Source: Candidatus Bathyarchaeota archaeon A05DMB-3 (GTDB taxonomy: Archaea > Thermoproteota > Bathyarchaeia > Bathyarchaeales > Bathycorpusculaceae). From it: 46,984 bases of DNA. Numbering within the stretch: the stretch's first letter is position 1; every line of letters starts with the position of its first letter. The notes under the pieces were generated by a model. That model saw only the letters and a program-made list of their open reading frames with translations, had not been told where the DNA came from and made no database searches. The DNA is taken from NCBI GenBank assembly GCA_019685555.1, contig JABFQN010000011.1, positions 1 through 46,984 of the forward strand, given 5' to 3'. Shown in pieces: positions 8,969 to 17,083 of this stretch. Made by a program: the position numbers and the translations under genes.

Positions 8969-9748
8969 TTAGGTGTTACCTTGCAAAAGCTTTTCACACA
9001 AATTTTCTATGGCTTTCATCGCTTCTGCATCCCCGTATTTCAGCGGTGTCTCCCCTTGCATTTCAGCCTCCACAATCTTCTGGTCGTAGGGTAGAAAATC
9101 TAAAACTTCTAGGCTGTTTTTATTGGCGAAGTTTTCAACCGCTTCTTTTTGGGTTTCGTTTTCAATTTTGTTTCCAACAAGGTGGATGCGCCTTATTCCC
9201 GCTTGAACGCCTAGTTCGTGGATGCGTTTGGCTGTTTCAAGGGATTTCATGTTAGCGTTAACAACAACAAGCATAACATCCACATGCTGCGCTGTGCCAC
9301 GTCCCATGTGCTCAACACCAGCCTCCATGTCCAGAACAACGGCTTCATCCCGTTCAACAACTAAATGCCGCAAAAGCGAACGTATAACAGCGTTTGCTGG
9401 ACAAGTACAACCAGACCCTACGGAACGCACAGTCCCCATGACAATTAAGTTCACGCCAAAAGGCGTCTTAACAGAATATTCTCGGACAATATCATCGACA
9501 GTGAAGGTTAAACGAAAAACTCCAGCATAACCAGTACTCGTTTTAGACTCGACAAGCTGTTTATTCTCGGATATGGGCACTATTTTGCGCGCTTCTTCTG
9601 CCGATAAGCCCAGTGTTAGGGCAAGGTTCGGCGATGGGTCAGCGTCAATGGCAATAGTCTTAAACCCTTTACTAACGAAGGAATAAGCTAAACCAGCTGC
9701 AACAAGAGTTTTACCGACACCACCCTTACCAGAAACAGCCACCTTCAT
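8969..9748 (-). CDS. cooC: CooC-type nickel-insertion ATPase
   Basis: A 259-residue MinD/ParA-type ATPase with Walker A GKGGVGKT at 7-14, the switch segment IDADPSPNLAL (34-44), the C-x-C metal motif at C114/C116, and DMEAGVEH at 140-147. These are the marks of CooC, the ATP-dependent nickel-insertion factor of CO dehydrogenase. It is the first cdh-dedicated gene, 50 bases before the second cooC and 18 bases after the vapC stop. AGTGATG precedes the ATG and could serve as a weak ribosome site. The sequence before it is AT-rich, so it may carry its own promoter inside the vapC end, or be read through from vapBC. Confidence 0.88.
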   Translation of the reverse strand: MKVAVSGKGGVGKTLVAAGLAYSFVSKGFKTIAIDADPSPNLALTLGLSAEEARKIVPISENKQLVESKTSTGYAGVFRLTFTVDDIVREYSVKTPFGVNLIVMGTVRSVGSGCTCPANAVIRSLLRHLVVERDEAVVLDMEAGVEHMGRGTAQHVDVMLVVVNANMKSLETAKRIHELGVQAGIRRIHLVGNKIENETQKEAVENFANKNSLEVLDFLPYDQKIVEAEMQGETPLKYGDAEAMKAIENLCEKLLQGNT

Positions 9749-9766
9749 GAAAACATCACTTATATT

Positions 9767-10189
9767 TTAGATTTTTATTTCGGCAAGCGTTCGTGCTTTT
9801 ATCTCTCGAAACTGTTTAAAGTGAGGGTCTTCTGTCAATAGAATTTCAGCATCTTCAAGAAATGCGGTGGCGGCTATTATGCAGTCTCCCCACGGAAGCT
9901 TCTCTTTGTATTTATGTCGGAAGATTCCTGCCTGTTTTGCTATGTCTATTGTTAAATTGATGATGTTTAATCCCGAATTTATCAACTCTCTGAAATATTT
10001 TTCGGCGATATCTCTGCCTGTCTTTTTGCGCACTAGCGCGTAAAATTCCCCCAGCACAATTGTTGGCAATATTCCCTTGTTCCCAAGTTTCCTGCATTCT
10101 GTGAAAATTTTCTGGGTTTTGTTTAGGATGCTTTCTTCGTTGGAGAAATAATGGAGTACAAAGAAGGTTGTGTCAAATGCGATAATCAT
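9767..10189 (-). CDS. vapC: VapC-like PIN-domain ribonuclease toxin
   Basis: 140 residues with the PIN-domain layout: an acidic residue at the N-terminus (D6 in IIAFDTTFF), a central Glu near residue 48 (LGEFYAL), and Asp in LPWGDCIIAA and LTEDPHF near the C-terminus, which would coordinate Mg2+ for RNA cleavage. It follows the AbrB-type gene by 9 bases, a standard vapBC pair in which the antitoxin is translated first. The target RNA cannot be read from the sequence. The pair sits directly upstream of the cooC-cdh operon on the same strand. Confidence 0.88.
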   Translation of the reverse strand: MIIAFDTTFFVLHYFSNEESILNKTQKIFTECRKLGNKGILPTIVLGEFYALVRKKTGRDIAEKYFRELINSGLNIINLTIDIAKQAGIFRHKYKEKLPWGDCIIAATAFLEDAEILLTEDPHFKQFREIKARTLAEIKI

Positions 10190-10198
10190 GGGATTCCT

Positions 10199-10429
10199 TC
10201 AACGGAAGTTTTCTTCTCTTGCTTTTATGAGTTCAGTAATTAACTCTTTCGGATGTGCGTACTTTGCTAATTTGCCAGCTGAGTCAACTATATCTGGTAC
10301 TGGTTTTATAACTAATCCATATTCCGTTTCTTCAAAAACCACAAGACTTCCTTCTCGAAGATTATACTTTCGTCTAAATTTAACCGGGATTGTGGTTTGC
10401 CCTTTCTTGGTTATCTTTGAGTAAGACAT
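10199..10429 (-). CDS. vapB: AbrB/SpoVT-fold antitoxin (VapB-like)
   Basis: 76 residues. The N-terminal half is a swapped-hairpin AbrB DNA-binding domain (KITKKGQTTIPVKFRRKYNL, then EGSLVVFEE), and the C-terminal half is a helical tail expected to wrap the toxin. AGGGGGA is about 5 bases before the ATG. Antitoxins of this class bind VapC and repress their own promoter. An operator is expected in 10430-10488, which is AT-rich, but I see no clear palindrome there. Confidence 0.88.
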   Translation of the reverse strand: MSYSKITKKGQTTIPVKFRRKYNLREGSLVVFEETEYGLVIKPVPDIVDSAGKLAKYAHPKELITELIKAREENFR

Positions 10430-10488
10430 TTATTTCCCCCTTACAAATAAGCTGCCTTACTTCATATAAGCATTACTGAAGCATAAAC

Positions 10489-11418
10489 TCAAAACCTCTC
10501 CAACAGCGCCGCATATATTGTTGGTAGGACTATTGTTGCGTCTGCTTCTATGGTTACTGTTTTGGCTTTTTCGCGGATTTTTCCCCATGATATGGCTTCC
10601 CTTGGGCGTGCACCTGATAGGCTTCCATCGTATTCCACTGCTGTTGTTATGTAAACCGCATAGTCCAATCCCTTCTTGAATAGGTTCCACCATAAGACAT
10701 GATGTTTTGATATGCCTCCGCCTATGATTAGGGCTCCGGATTTTTTGGCTTCCCAAACCATGTCGCTTAGGAGTTTCTCGTCTTTCAACACGTTTATTCT
10801 CAGGTCGTGGTCTTGGCTGAACTGCCACAGCTGGTAGCCAACAGCTCCATCAGTTATGCCGGGAACTATGACGGGTATGCTGTTTTTCCAACACCAATAT
10901 AATAGGGAGCTTTCATCCAGCCTTTTTCCTATTTCCCAGCAGAGCTCATGGGTTGCCAGTTCCCGTTTACCTTCAGAATGGATTTCTTGTAGGAATTGGG
11001 TCATTTTCTTTTCAATTATTTCGCCGTAACACTCATCTGGCACTAGGATGTTTCCAAGCCTGCTTATCCCTCTTTTGAATAGTTCCTTGTCGTCCATCAT
11101 AAATTCGCCTTGATAATAATCCTTGTAGCATCTGGCTAAATCATGGTCCAAAGTGCCACATGTCGTAACTACAACATCGAACCATTTTCTTTTTAACATA
11201 TCTTTAATTATGCCTCTTGTGCCCGTGGCAATTATGCACGCCGGAAAAGAGAGGAAGTTAAGCGAATCATTGTCTTTCAGCATTTCCTCAAGGATATCCA
11301 CGCTTATGGCTAGGTTTTTTGCTGTGAAACCTCCGCTTTCCTTCATTTGGCGTGTCAACTTGTTGGGAGATATGCCCTTTGCTATTTCGAAATCCTTAAC
11401 TTTTTCCACAATACTCAC
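10489..11418 (-). CDS. dys: Deoxyhypusine synthase family protein
   Basis: 309 residues with the family signature. The catalytic-lysine loop GGGISKHH puts K238 at the position that forms the enzyme-imine intermediate, and SGARPREAISWGK (268-280) matches the conserved substrate/NAD loop. N-terminal segments such as FTAKNL and TCGTLDHDLARC also fit. The enzyme transfers the butylamine group of spermidine to a lysine of aIF5A. The start is GTG at 11418 with only a weak ribosome site. Some archaeal paralogues act on other polyamines, so the exact substrate is not certain. It is followed by the vapBC pair, and 74 bases separate it from the MBL gene upstream. Confidence 0.88.
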   Translation of the reverse strand: MSIVEKVKDFEIAKGISPNKLTRQMKESGGFTAKNLAISVDILEEMLKDNDSLNFLSFPACIIATGTRGIIKDMLKRKWFDVVVTTCGTLDHDLARCYKDYYQGEFMMDDKELFKRGISRLGNILVPDECYGEIIEKKMTQFLQEIHSEGKRELATHELCWEIGKRLDESSLLYWCWKNSIPVIVPGITDGAVGYQLWQFSQDHDLRINVLKDEKLLSDMVWEAKKSGALIIGGGISKHHVLWWNLFKKGLDYAVYITTAVEYDGSLSGARPREAISWGKIREKAKTVTIEADATIVLPTIYAALLERF

Positions 11419-11492
11419 GCAGCCACTTTCGCTTAAGCCTTATACTGAGCCGTGATAAGTCTGAAAGATCCCTCTTTTATGATTTTCTCCTA

Positions 11493-12470
11493 TTAAAAAG
11501 TGTAGAGGTTTCCAACACTGTTCCAAACGAAAGCCTTTGCCATGGCTTTTGCGATTGCGAAGGCGCCTCTCCAGCCGGTGCAGTGCATTGGCACCACAAT
11601 TTTTGGGTTTAACTGTTTCAGTGCCTTCACAGTCTTGTCTATCCTTTCTTCGCATTCTTTTCCAGAAAGGTGGAAGCCGCCGATTATGGCGTGGATTTTC
11701 GCGTTTCCGGCTGTTTGCCTTGCATAAAGTGTCGTGTTAATTATTCCTGCATGGGCGCATCCGGAAATTATCACAAGTCCTTTGCGTTTGACGTTTACTG
11801 CTAGTGCACGGTCATCCCAAACCCATGGGTCTGGTTGCCATACCCCGTTTATTAAGGCGCGTTGCCTCGTGTAACCCTTCTCAAAGTCTGTTTTTCGCGG
11901 TATCTCGCCAGTTACAAGAATTGTGTTGTCCGCCAAAAGAAACGGCTCTTTTGTTTCCACAAACTTTGCTGGGCTTATCTCGTTTTCCCTTGGAAAATTC
12001 GGATATTTCCTTATATTTCCATCATTGTCGGCTACACCTCGAGTTTTAAACATGTCCTCGTGCACAATTATTGGTAAACCAGCCTTGCCGATGGCTTGAA
12101 TGAACCTTATAAGCCCGCCCCAGTGGTCGTAATGCCCATGGGATAAGACTATTGCCTCTACCTGTTTTAAGTCGATTCCCATTCCTTTGGCGTTTGAAAC
12201 AGCTCCTTCTCGGCTTACACCAGCGTCGAAAAGAACTGTATACGATTTTCCGTTATAGGACACATTAATAAACATTGATAAGCCATGTTCAGCTATTGGA
12301 AGGCTAAAGTGTTCTCTAACCCACCTTTCGCCCATGCGTTTTGCAACCCAGCTTCGAACGCTTTGAACTTCCCTCCTATCAATGGATGAGGAAAAATCCA
12401 CGCAATTATCCATTAAACATATTATCTCCAAACCATCAACTTCTCGAAGCATAACATGTTCACTGTTCAT
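11493..12470 (-). CDS. Metallo-beta-lactamase fold hydrolase, pterin-biosynthesis (MJ0301) type
   Basis: 325 residues with the MBL metal motif SHGHYDHWGG (H111, H113, D115, H116), a further His in SGCAHAG (H240), GGFHL (H267) and a C-terminal VPMHCTGW. This architecture is that of the family annotated as 7,8-dihydropterin-6-methyl-4-(beta-D-ribofuranosyl)aminobenzene 5'-phosphate synthase of tetrahydromethanopterin-type synthesis, though many relatives are uncharacterised. Placement 10 bases after the F420 ligase gene supports a role in C1-carrier coenzyme synthesis. GGTGGTG lies just before the ATG at 12470. A general phosphodiesterase or sulfur hydrolase role cannot be excluded. Confidence 0.75.
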   Translation of the reverse strand: MNSEHVMLREVDGLEIICLMDNCVDFSSSIDRREVQSVRSWVAKRMGERWVREHFSLPIAEHGLSMFINVSYNGKSYTVLFDAGVSREGAVSNAKGMGIDLKQVEAIVLSHGHYDHWGGLIRFIQAIGKAGLPIIVHEDMFKTRGVADNDGNIRKYPNFPRENEISPAKFVETKEPFLLADNTILVTGEIPRKTDFEKGYTRQRALINGVWQPDPWVWDDRALAVNVKRKGLVIISGCAHAGIINTTLYARQTAGNAKIHAIIGGFHLSGKECEERIDKTVKALKQLNPKIVVPMHCTGWRGAFAIAKAMAKAFVWNSVGNLYTF

Positions 12471-12480
12471 TTTTCACCAC

Positions 12481-13233
12481 CTAGAGGAACAAATCCTTCT
12501 CCCTAGGTCTTATAAGCTCCACAGCCCTAGCATCTTCAGACTTTAAGAACTTGTATCCGCGGATTATAGCCACTGGAACACCTTCATCTGCCTGTCCTAT
12601 CACAAGTTCAGCCGCAGAAGCAAGCTCATCCGCCACAGCAGTTTGCTTAACTCTTAAAACATATCCAAACAAGTCTTTTTCGCCTCTGCGGTCTCTGATG
12701 GGCTTTAAACCAGCAACACCAACAGCAACGTTTATTTCGCCTTCCCTCAGGGGGCGACCATGAGTGTCAGAAATTATAACGGCAACATCACAGCCCACCA
12801 GCCGCTTTATCTCCCGCCTAATCCTATCTGCAGAAGCGTCCGGATTTTCTGGAAGCAAAGCCACACATCTTTCTCCAGGCACATTGGACTTGTCAACTCC
12901 GGAGTTGGCGCACACAAACCCGTGTTTGGTCTCTGTTATTATTTTGCCGTCAGCCATTCGCCTAATGCTTTTAGCCTCTCTTAGGACAACCTCAACAAGG
13001 GCGGGGTCTTTGTCATAAAGTTTTGCAATGTTTTCCGCAAAGGTTGAAGGCTTAACCTCGTCTAGATTTACAACGTGTCCCTCGGCTCTAGAAACAATAA
13101 CATGCGTAACAACTATTATATCGCCGTCTTGTATTGGGGTGCCTTGTTTTTCAGCGGCCTTGCAAATCAACTCTGCAATGTTGTCTCCAGCCTTAATTAT
13201 AGGCAAGCCTTCAATCCCCATTATCTGAACCAT
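12481..13233 (-). CDS. cofE: Coenzyme F420-0:L-glutamate ligase (first copy)
   Basis: CofE adds glutamates to F420-0 using GTP and a divalent metal. The 250-residue protein has the family landmarks: IKAGDN near the N-terminus, ANSGVDKSNV, LLPENPDASADRIR, SDTHGRPLREGEINVAVG and the KDLFGYVL...AVADELA core, with a PREKDLFL end. I place the start at the ATG at 13233 because GGGAGG is 9 bases upstream of it; the ATG at 13239 would leave only 3. It heads a three-gene stretch with the MBL enzyme and deoxyhypusine synthase and is divergent from the MetF-like gene. A second homologue lies at 29702-30475. Confidence 0.92.
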   Translation of the reverse strand: MVQIMGIEGLPIIKAGDNIAELICKAAEKQGTPIQDGDIIVVTHVIVSRAEGHVVNLDEVKPSTFAENIAKLYDKDPALVEVVLREAKSIRRMADGKIITETKHGFVCANSGVDKSNVPGERCVALLPENPDASADRIRREIKRLVGCDVAVIISDTHGRPLREGEINVAVGVAGLKPIRDRRGEKDLFGYVLRVKQTAVADELASAAELVIGQADEGVPVAIIRGYKFLKSEDARAVELIRPREKDLFL

Positions 13234-13239
13234 GTTCAT

Positions 13240-13385
13240 AAGCCTCCCACAAAGCGTTATATGAAACAGCGAAGTTTCTTATAGTTTCGCTCTCTTTAGC
13301 GGCTTTTAATCTGCAATTTCCGCCGTGTGCATGCAAAAATTTTTAATCTCATACTATTCTCTCTTAAAGGCGAGATGAGGTTTCA
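13240..13385. promoter_or_regulatory. Divergent promoter region between cofE and the MetF-like gene
   Basis: 146 bases separate the two starts. For the plus strand, AATTTTTAATC at 13338-13348 is a TATA-like box, and TGAGG at 13376-13380 is the ribosome site 5 bases before the ATG. For the minus strand, TTTCATATAAC (reverse of 13256-13266) could be a TATA box. A small inverted repeat, GCGAA...TTCGC, lies at about 13271-13292 between them and could be an operator for joint control. No factor can be named. Confidence 0.4.
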
Positions 13386-14111
13386 ATGAAGATATTACAT
13401 GAGTTTGTTCCAACCCGTAAATTCCTCAAACTCGCCGAAGAAGTTAAAGCCCTTGTTGATGGATGGAACATAACCGACAGCGCCGCTGGCATGCCGGCGC
13501 CAAGCGGCACAGCCGTTGGCTGCGTTCTCAAGGCTAAGTACCCCGACAAAATAGTGATACCAATCTTTATACTGCACTATAAGGGACCCGTCGAAGTTGG
13601 AGGTTTGGCTTTAGCCGCAGATGCTGTAGGCCTCGACGGGCTTGTGCTCACTATGGGCGACATACCAAAATATGGAGAACCCATAAAAATGTTAAAATCC
13701 TCAGAGGAAGCCCGTGATTTTCTCCGCACAACAATACGCCTAAAAAACGTTAAACTGGGATGCTTGCTCACCGCCCGCCGAAATGTTGAAGAAACCATCG
13801 CCCGTGCAAAAGAACCATGGGACTTCGTGTTTTTCATGAGACTTGAAGACAAAACTTTCCCAGCACTAGAACAAGTAGCTAAAGAATGCAAACGCCTCAA
13901 CAAGCCCATATACACATACTTCTTAGTAGGCACACCCAAAAACGCAGAAATGGTCAAAATAATAGGGTGGCCAACCACCACAACAATGGAACACGTCGAA
14001 GAAGTCGCCAGCAAACTTGAAGGCTTAGTGGACGGCGTAATCGCAACATGCGCCGGAGACTACGAAGGCGACAAAGAACTCCTAACAAAACTCCAAAAAT
14101 TCAGAAGCTAA
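13386..14111 (+). CDS. Short MetF-like methylenetetrahydrofolate (or methanopterin) reductase domain protein
   Basis: 241 residues forming one (beta/alpha)8 barrel. It lines up with the MetF fold: HEFVPTRKF at the N-terminus matches the FEFFPP strand with its catalytic-region Glu, NITDSAAGMPAPSG matches the strand-2 loop, IPIFILHY the strand-3 His segment, and LVLTMGDIPKYGEP the strand-4 ALRGDLP loop. MetF reduces methylene-tetrahydrofolate to the methyl level. In archaea the F420-dependent Mer usually does this job with tetrahydromethanopterin, so substrate and cofactor are open. It lacks bacterial-length extensions. Its position beside cofE and near the cdh operon fits the methyl branch of the Wood-Ljungdahl pathway; that link is inference. 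Confidence 0.75.
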   Translation: MKILHEFVPTRKFLKLAEEVKALVDGWNITDSAAGMPAPSGTAVGCVLKAKYPDKIVIPIFILHYKGPVEVGGLALAADAVGLDGLVLTMGDIPKYGEPIKMLKSSEEARDFLRTTIRLKNVKLGCLLTARRNVEETIARAKEPWDFVFFMRLEDKTFPALEQVAKECKRLNKPIYTYFLVGTPKNAEMVKIIGWPTTTTMEHVEEVASKLEGLVDGVIATCAGDYEGDKELLTKLQKFRS

Positions 14112-14227
14112 AAAAACACTCACATCTTCTCTCTTTTACTTCTAGAAAATCCCAATTAAACACAGAATTCTGAGAGCATTGAAATACGCTAAGATTCAGT
14201 TTCGCTTGAAAACTCTAAATTTAGAAG

Positions 14228-14422
14228 TTATATTTCGCGGATTTCGCATCGAAGCTTTTTTATGACTTCTTCAGCCTTTAACGGTTCAACTTTTAATGTG
14301 TAAAGCCTCTTTGCAGTGCGGAGTTTCAGCTTCACAACATCTTTAAGGCGTTTTACTGCACAGTAGTCTGCCCTTTCGCTGATTTCAACGAACTTATCTA
14401 TGTCGAAGATTTCTGACGGCAC
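14228..14422 (-). CDS. rpl38e: Large-subunit ribosomal protein eL38
   Basis: 64 residues starting MPSEIFDIDKF, followed by AVKRLKDVVKLKLRT and RLYTLKV, then a Lys-rich AEEVIKKL helix and an Ile-rich end. This is the full-length eL38 pattern (MPxEI at the start, VKxKxRTxxxLYT in the middle). The start is GTG at 14422 with TTGGAGATG about 9 bases upstream. Among archaea eL38 occurs mainly in the TACK group, which supports the taxonomic call. It is encoded 36 bases after a PfkB kinase gene, away from the other ribosomal genes in the window. Confidence 0.85.
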   Translation of the reverse strand: MPSEIFDIDKFVEISERADYCAVKRLKDVVKLKLRTAKRLYTLKVEPLKAEEVIKKLRCEIREI

Positions 14423-14458
14423 GGTTGCATCTCCAAATCGTCTGCTCTTTAACTTAAC

Positions 14459-15598
14459 CTAATTTTTATCTGTTTTGGTTTTCCACAAGCCTTTTAGCTT
14501 GTCACAGAATTTAATAAGCCCTTTACGAGTGGGATGTTTCCCCTCAGGATGTGAAATGTAGTAGGCTGCCACAGCGTTTGCCAATGTTAATCTGGCGCCG
14601 TCTGAAAGCCTATAATCGTCGCCAACAATGTTTCCAGCATTCCAAGCATCGCCAGCCCCGGTGGCTCTTAAAATTGGAACTTGGAAGGCTGGAACCAGTG
14701 TTTTACTGTTTTTTGAGAAGGTTGCTGCGAAGTTTGTGGTGTGCAAGTCAATTCTTGCTTTGAAATTTTCAGCTAAAAACTCGGCAGATTTTTTGGCTAA
14801 CTCTTCGAAACTTAGGCTTCCCATGGGGCGTTTCATCTTAGGGGTTAATTGTGAAGCGTAAAATACTGCTTCGTTTTCGTTTAGGCTTAAAATGTCCACG
14901 AGGTTTGTTTGCAGAAGTTTTCGCAATAATTCTCGTGTTTTTCTCTTGTTGGGGGTTGGGTCTGCCGTATCATAGTAGGTTTTTCCTCTGCCCTTTGTTT
15001 TAGTGTGGCGGAAAACAGTTTCAGCCAGTTGTGTTCCAAATTTTCTTGTTCCAGCCCAGTTGAAAATGCATACGTAATCGGCTTTTTCAATAGCCTCAAA
15101 GTCTTCGCTGTTTAGGTTTTGGGGTCCGAAATCCGCCAGTGAGCCGACATCTCTGAGCATAACATTTGTTTTCCCATCTCTTGTTTTGAATTCAATGGCT
15201 GTGGTTATGGAAGGATTTTCGGCGATTTTGATGTTGGAAAAGCTGATTTTCGGTGATTTAAGGTAGAACCTAAGGAGTTTGAACCCAAGCTTATCGGTGC
15301 ACACTATCGGCGTGACTTTTACGCCGAGGTTTGCTAGGGCGGAAGCGGTGTTTATGGCGTTTCCTCCCCTAAACTCTTTTTGAGCTATTCCGTCAATACT
15401 TCCTCCTTTTCGCTCTACAACGTCATTAACCATTTTGAGGAAGGTTTCGGGTTCCCAGTTTAGGTTTAGAAATCTGTCAAGGAAGAAGTCTGGCATGACG
15501 ACGACGTTAACTCCTTCATTTGGGTTTTTCAAGAAATCTTTAACTTCATCTAAATAGGTGTCCAGCAATTTCTCGCCGTCCAACCGTAGTTTTAGCAT
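14459..15598 (-). CDS. PfkB-family carbohydrate/nucleoside kinase
   Basis: 379 residues with both ribokinase-family signatures: the FRGGNAINTASALANLG glycine motif (76-92) and RATGAGDAWNAGN (311-323), with the catalytic base D317. The chain is longer than ribokinase because of an N-terminal extension of about 30 residues and an insert around 185-230. The phosphorylated substrate (a sugar or nucleoside) cannot be predicted. It lies 30 bases after the prepilin peptidase stop and 36 bases before eL38, so it may share a transcript, but a functional link to either is not apparent. Confidence 0.8.
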   Translation of the reverse strand: MLKLRLDGEKLLDTYLDEVKDFLKNPNEGVNVVVMPDFFLDRFLNLNWEPETFLKMVNDVVERKGGSIDGIAQKEFRGGNAINTASALANLGVKVTPIVCTDKLGFKLLRFYLKSPKISFSNIKIAENPSITTAIEFKTRDGKTNVMLRDVGSLADFGPQNLNSEDFEAIEKADYVCIFNWAGTRKFGTQLAETVFRHTKTKGRGKTYYDTADPTPNKRKTRELLRKLLQTNLVDILSLNENEAVFYASQLTPKMKRPMGSLSFEELAKKSAEFLAENFKARIDLHTTNFAATFSKNSKTLVPAFQVPILRATGAGDAWNAGNIVGDDYRLSDGARLTLANAVAAYYISHPEGKHPTRKGLIKFCDKLKGLWKTKTDKN

Positions 15599-15614
15599 AG
15601 GGTGAATTAACCCT
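15599..15614. repeat. Small inverted repeat before the PfkB kinase start
   Basis: AGGGT, six bases, ACCCT ends directly at the ATG of the PfkB gene (15598). Being in the ribosome-binding position, it could mask initiation as a hairpin or be an operator. It may also be chance, as the arms are only five bases. Confidence 0.3.
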
Positions 15615-15628
15615 TTTTGATGATGTTC

Positions 15629-16444
15629 TTATCCCAAGAGAAAACTGATTAAAATCCACACCATGTCGCCATAGAAGAGCGCAATAACAAGTCCAACAGT
15701 CATGAAAATCAGCATTGGCAGTCCAGGAGTTGCCCAAACCCTTTCTTTGATTTCTCCAGCTTGGACGGCTTTTTCCAGCCTTTCAACTATGGCGTTTCGG
15801 CTTTCATCCTTCGGCAAAAGCACAAGCTTTCTTTTGGTTCCGTCTTCGGTTTTTTCCACGTCTTCCAAGGGGTAGAGGTGCCATTTCTCTTTAAGCCTTT
15901 CAACTGAAACCTTATAACCCGTGATGAGGACGAGAATTTTTTTGCCTAAAGACTCGTTTTGCTGTTCTCCTTCGAAAAGGGCTTTGCCAGTTCGCTGTCG
16001 CCATAAAAGGTTGTGGGCGAGGAGGTAAACTGCCATTAAAGCTGCAAGCATCACGGAGTTGCTGAAAACTGTTAAGGGGAAAAACATTTGCATGAAGGGC
16101 GAAACCTCTCCTGAAAAGGGTATTAAAAGTTTCATGGGATAGAAGGGTAAAGCCAAAGCCAAACACATTAAAGCCTTGGCGTCTGCGCCGCCGAAACCCC
16201 CGGCATAGAAAAGTATTACTGCGAAGGCTGTTGTCAAGCCGAAGCATAAACCGAAAAAGGGTAAAGCGGAAAAATCAAAGAGCAAAAATTCAGCAAAAGT
16301 CAGTGCAAAAGCTGGCGGTGCAAGGAGAATCCAAACGCTGTTGCTTACCTCGCGGGTTTTATAGTCGCTCCAAGAAGCGTAAAAAAGGAAAAATAGTGTT
16401 AGGCATGTTTTTGCAGCTTCGATCAGCGCTTGCACTTTTGCCAC
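15629..16444 (-). CDS. Prepilin peptidase, A24 aspartyl protease family (PibD/FlaK-like)
   Basis: A 271-residue polytopic membrane enzyme that removes class III signal peptides from pilins. The catalytic Asp residues are D27 in SDYKTREVSN and D88 in GFGGADAK, the GxxD motif of the family. Hydrophobic segments fall at about 10-25, 36-52, 60-82, 93-108, 120-140 and 245-270. A cytoplasmic charged loop of about 80 residues (about 150-235) precedes the last membrane span and is longer than in bacterial TadV. It closes the pilus gene set on the same strand and is the obvious processing enzyme for it. The start is GTG at 16444; a GTG at 16435 after GGGTGG is an alternative. Confidence 0.87.
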   Translation of the reverse strand: MAKVQALIEAAKTCLTLFFLFYASWSDYKTREVSNSVWILLAPPAFALTFAEFLLFDFSALPFFGLCFGLTTAFAVILFYAGGFGGADAKALMCLALALPFYPMKLLIPFSGEVSPFMQMFFPLTVFSNSVMLAALMAVYLLAHNLLWRQRTGKALFEGEQQNESLGKKILVLITGYKVSVERLKEKWHLYPLEDVEKTEDGTKRKLVLLPKDESRNAIVERLEKAVQAGEIKERVWATPGLPMLIFMTVGLVIALFYGDMVWILISFLLG

Positions 16445-16547
16445 CCTAAATGATGAATATGGTGCTTTATGTTTTTAAACACTAATTAGAAAGCAAGCCA
16501 TGAGGATTTTTGGCTTCAAATTTAAAAGATAAAGTTTTAGCTTGAAA

Positions 16548-16988
16548 CTATGGGGCCTTTCTGTTGAACTCCAGAGCCGATCCGGTTTTTGGAACAACTT
16601 TAAAGTAGTATGTTGTTCCGCTTTGGTATGAATAGGTTATTGTTATTGTTATGGTGCCGCCATCTGCCAAAACAACTTTGTCTTGGGGGTCATATTGCAC
16701 GTTGGTCTGCTTGGCGAGATTTGTGGATGAGTCGCCTATGTAAACCGCGTCTATTATTGCGTCTGATGTTCCAACGTTTCTCACATACAGGGTTATGGTA
16801 GTATGATTCTGCCAGTTTACAGAGTCAATGTCTAGACGTACGCCTGCCTGGTGTCCGGCGCTGCTCATGTAGGTCATTATCCAAGCGTAGGTTACAACTA
16901 TGGCTGCTACGGCTATTACGATTAGTAGGAGAGTTGCAAGTATTGGGGATATACCCCTTCGAGATTTCATCAAGGTTTTGGTGTTCAT
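16548..16988 (-). CDS. Archaeal type IV pilin
   Basis: 146 residues with a textbook class III signal peptide: a basic leader ending KSRRG, a cut before ISPILATLLLIVIAVAAIVV, then an alpha-helical N-terminal domain and a small beta-rich globular head. The ISPI/L start and the AWIMTY transition are typical of archaeal major pilins. GGAAGGTG precedes the ATG by about 6 bases. It lies 95 bases after the 802-residue pilin-like gene and could be the major subunit of the fibre, being the shortest and best conserved; that is inference. Confidence 0.88.
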   Translation of the reverse strand: MNTKTLMKSRRGISPILATLLLIVIAVAAIVVTYAWIMTYMSSAGHQAGVRLDIDSVNWQNHTTITLYVRNVGTSDAIIDAVYIGDSSTNLAKQTNVQYDPQDKVVLADGGTITITITYSYQSGTTYYFKVVPKTGSALEFNRKAP

Positions 16989-17083
16989 GATTGCACCTTC
17001 CAGCTAGTTTAGGAAATTTGAGGATTACTTATTTAACTTGTATGAACTTGAAATCCAAATTCAAAATAAACCCTAACATGGGC

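Noticed and set aside
10457-10828. 123-residue minus-strand frame
   Set aside because: It overlaps the deoxyhypusine synthase gene in another frame and has a low-complexity Arg/Pro/Asn composition.
16446-16530. Second C/D box RNA (ATGATGA near 16449)
   Set aside because: No CTGA occurs at guide distance; the match is isolated.
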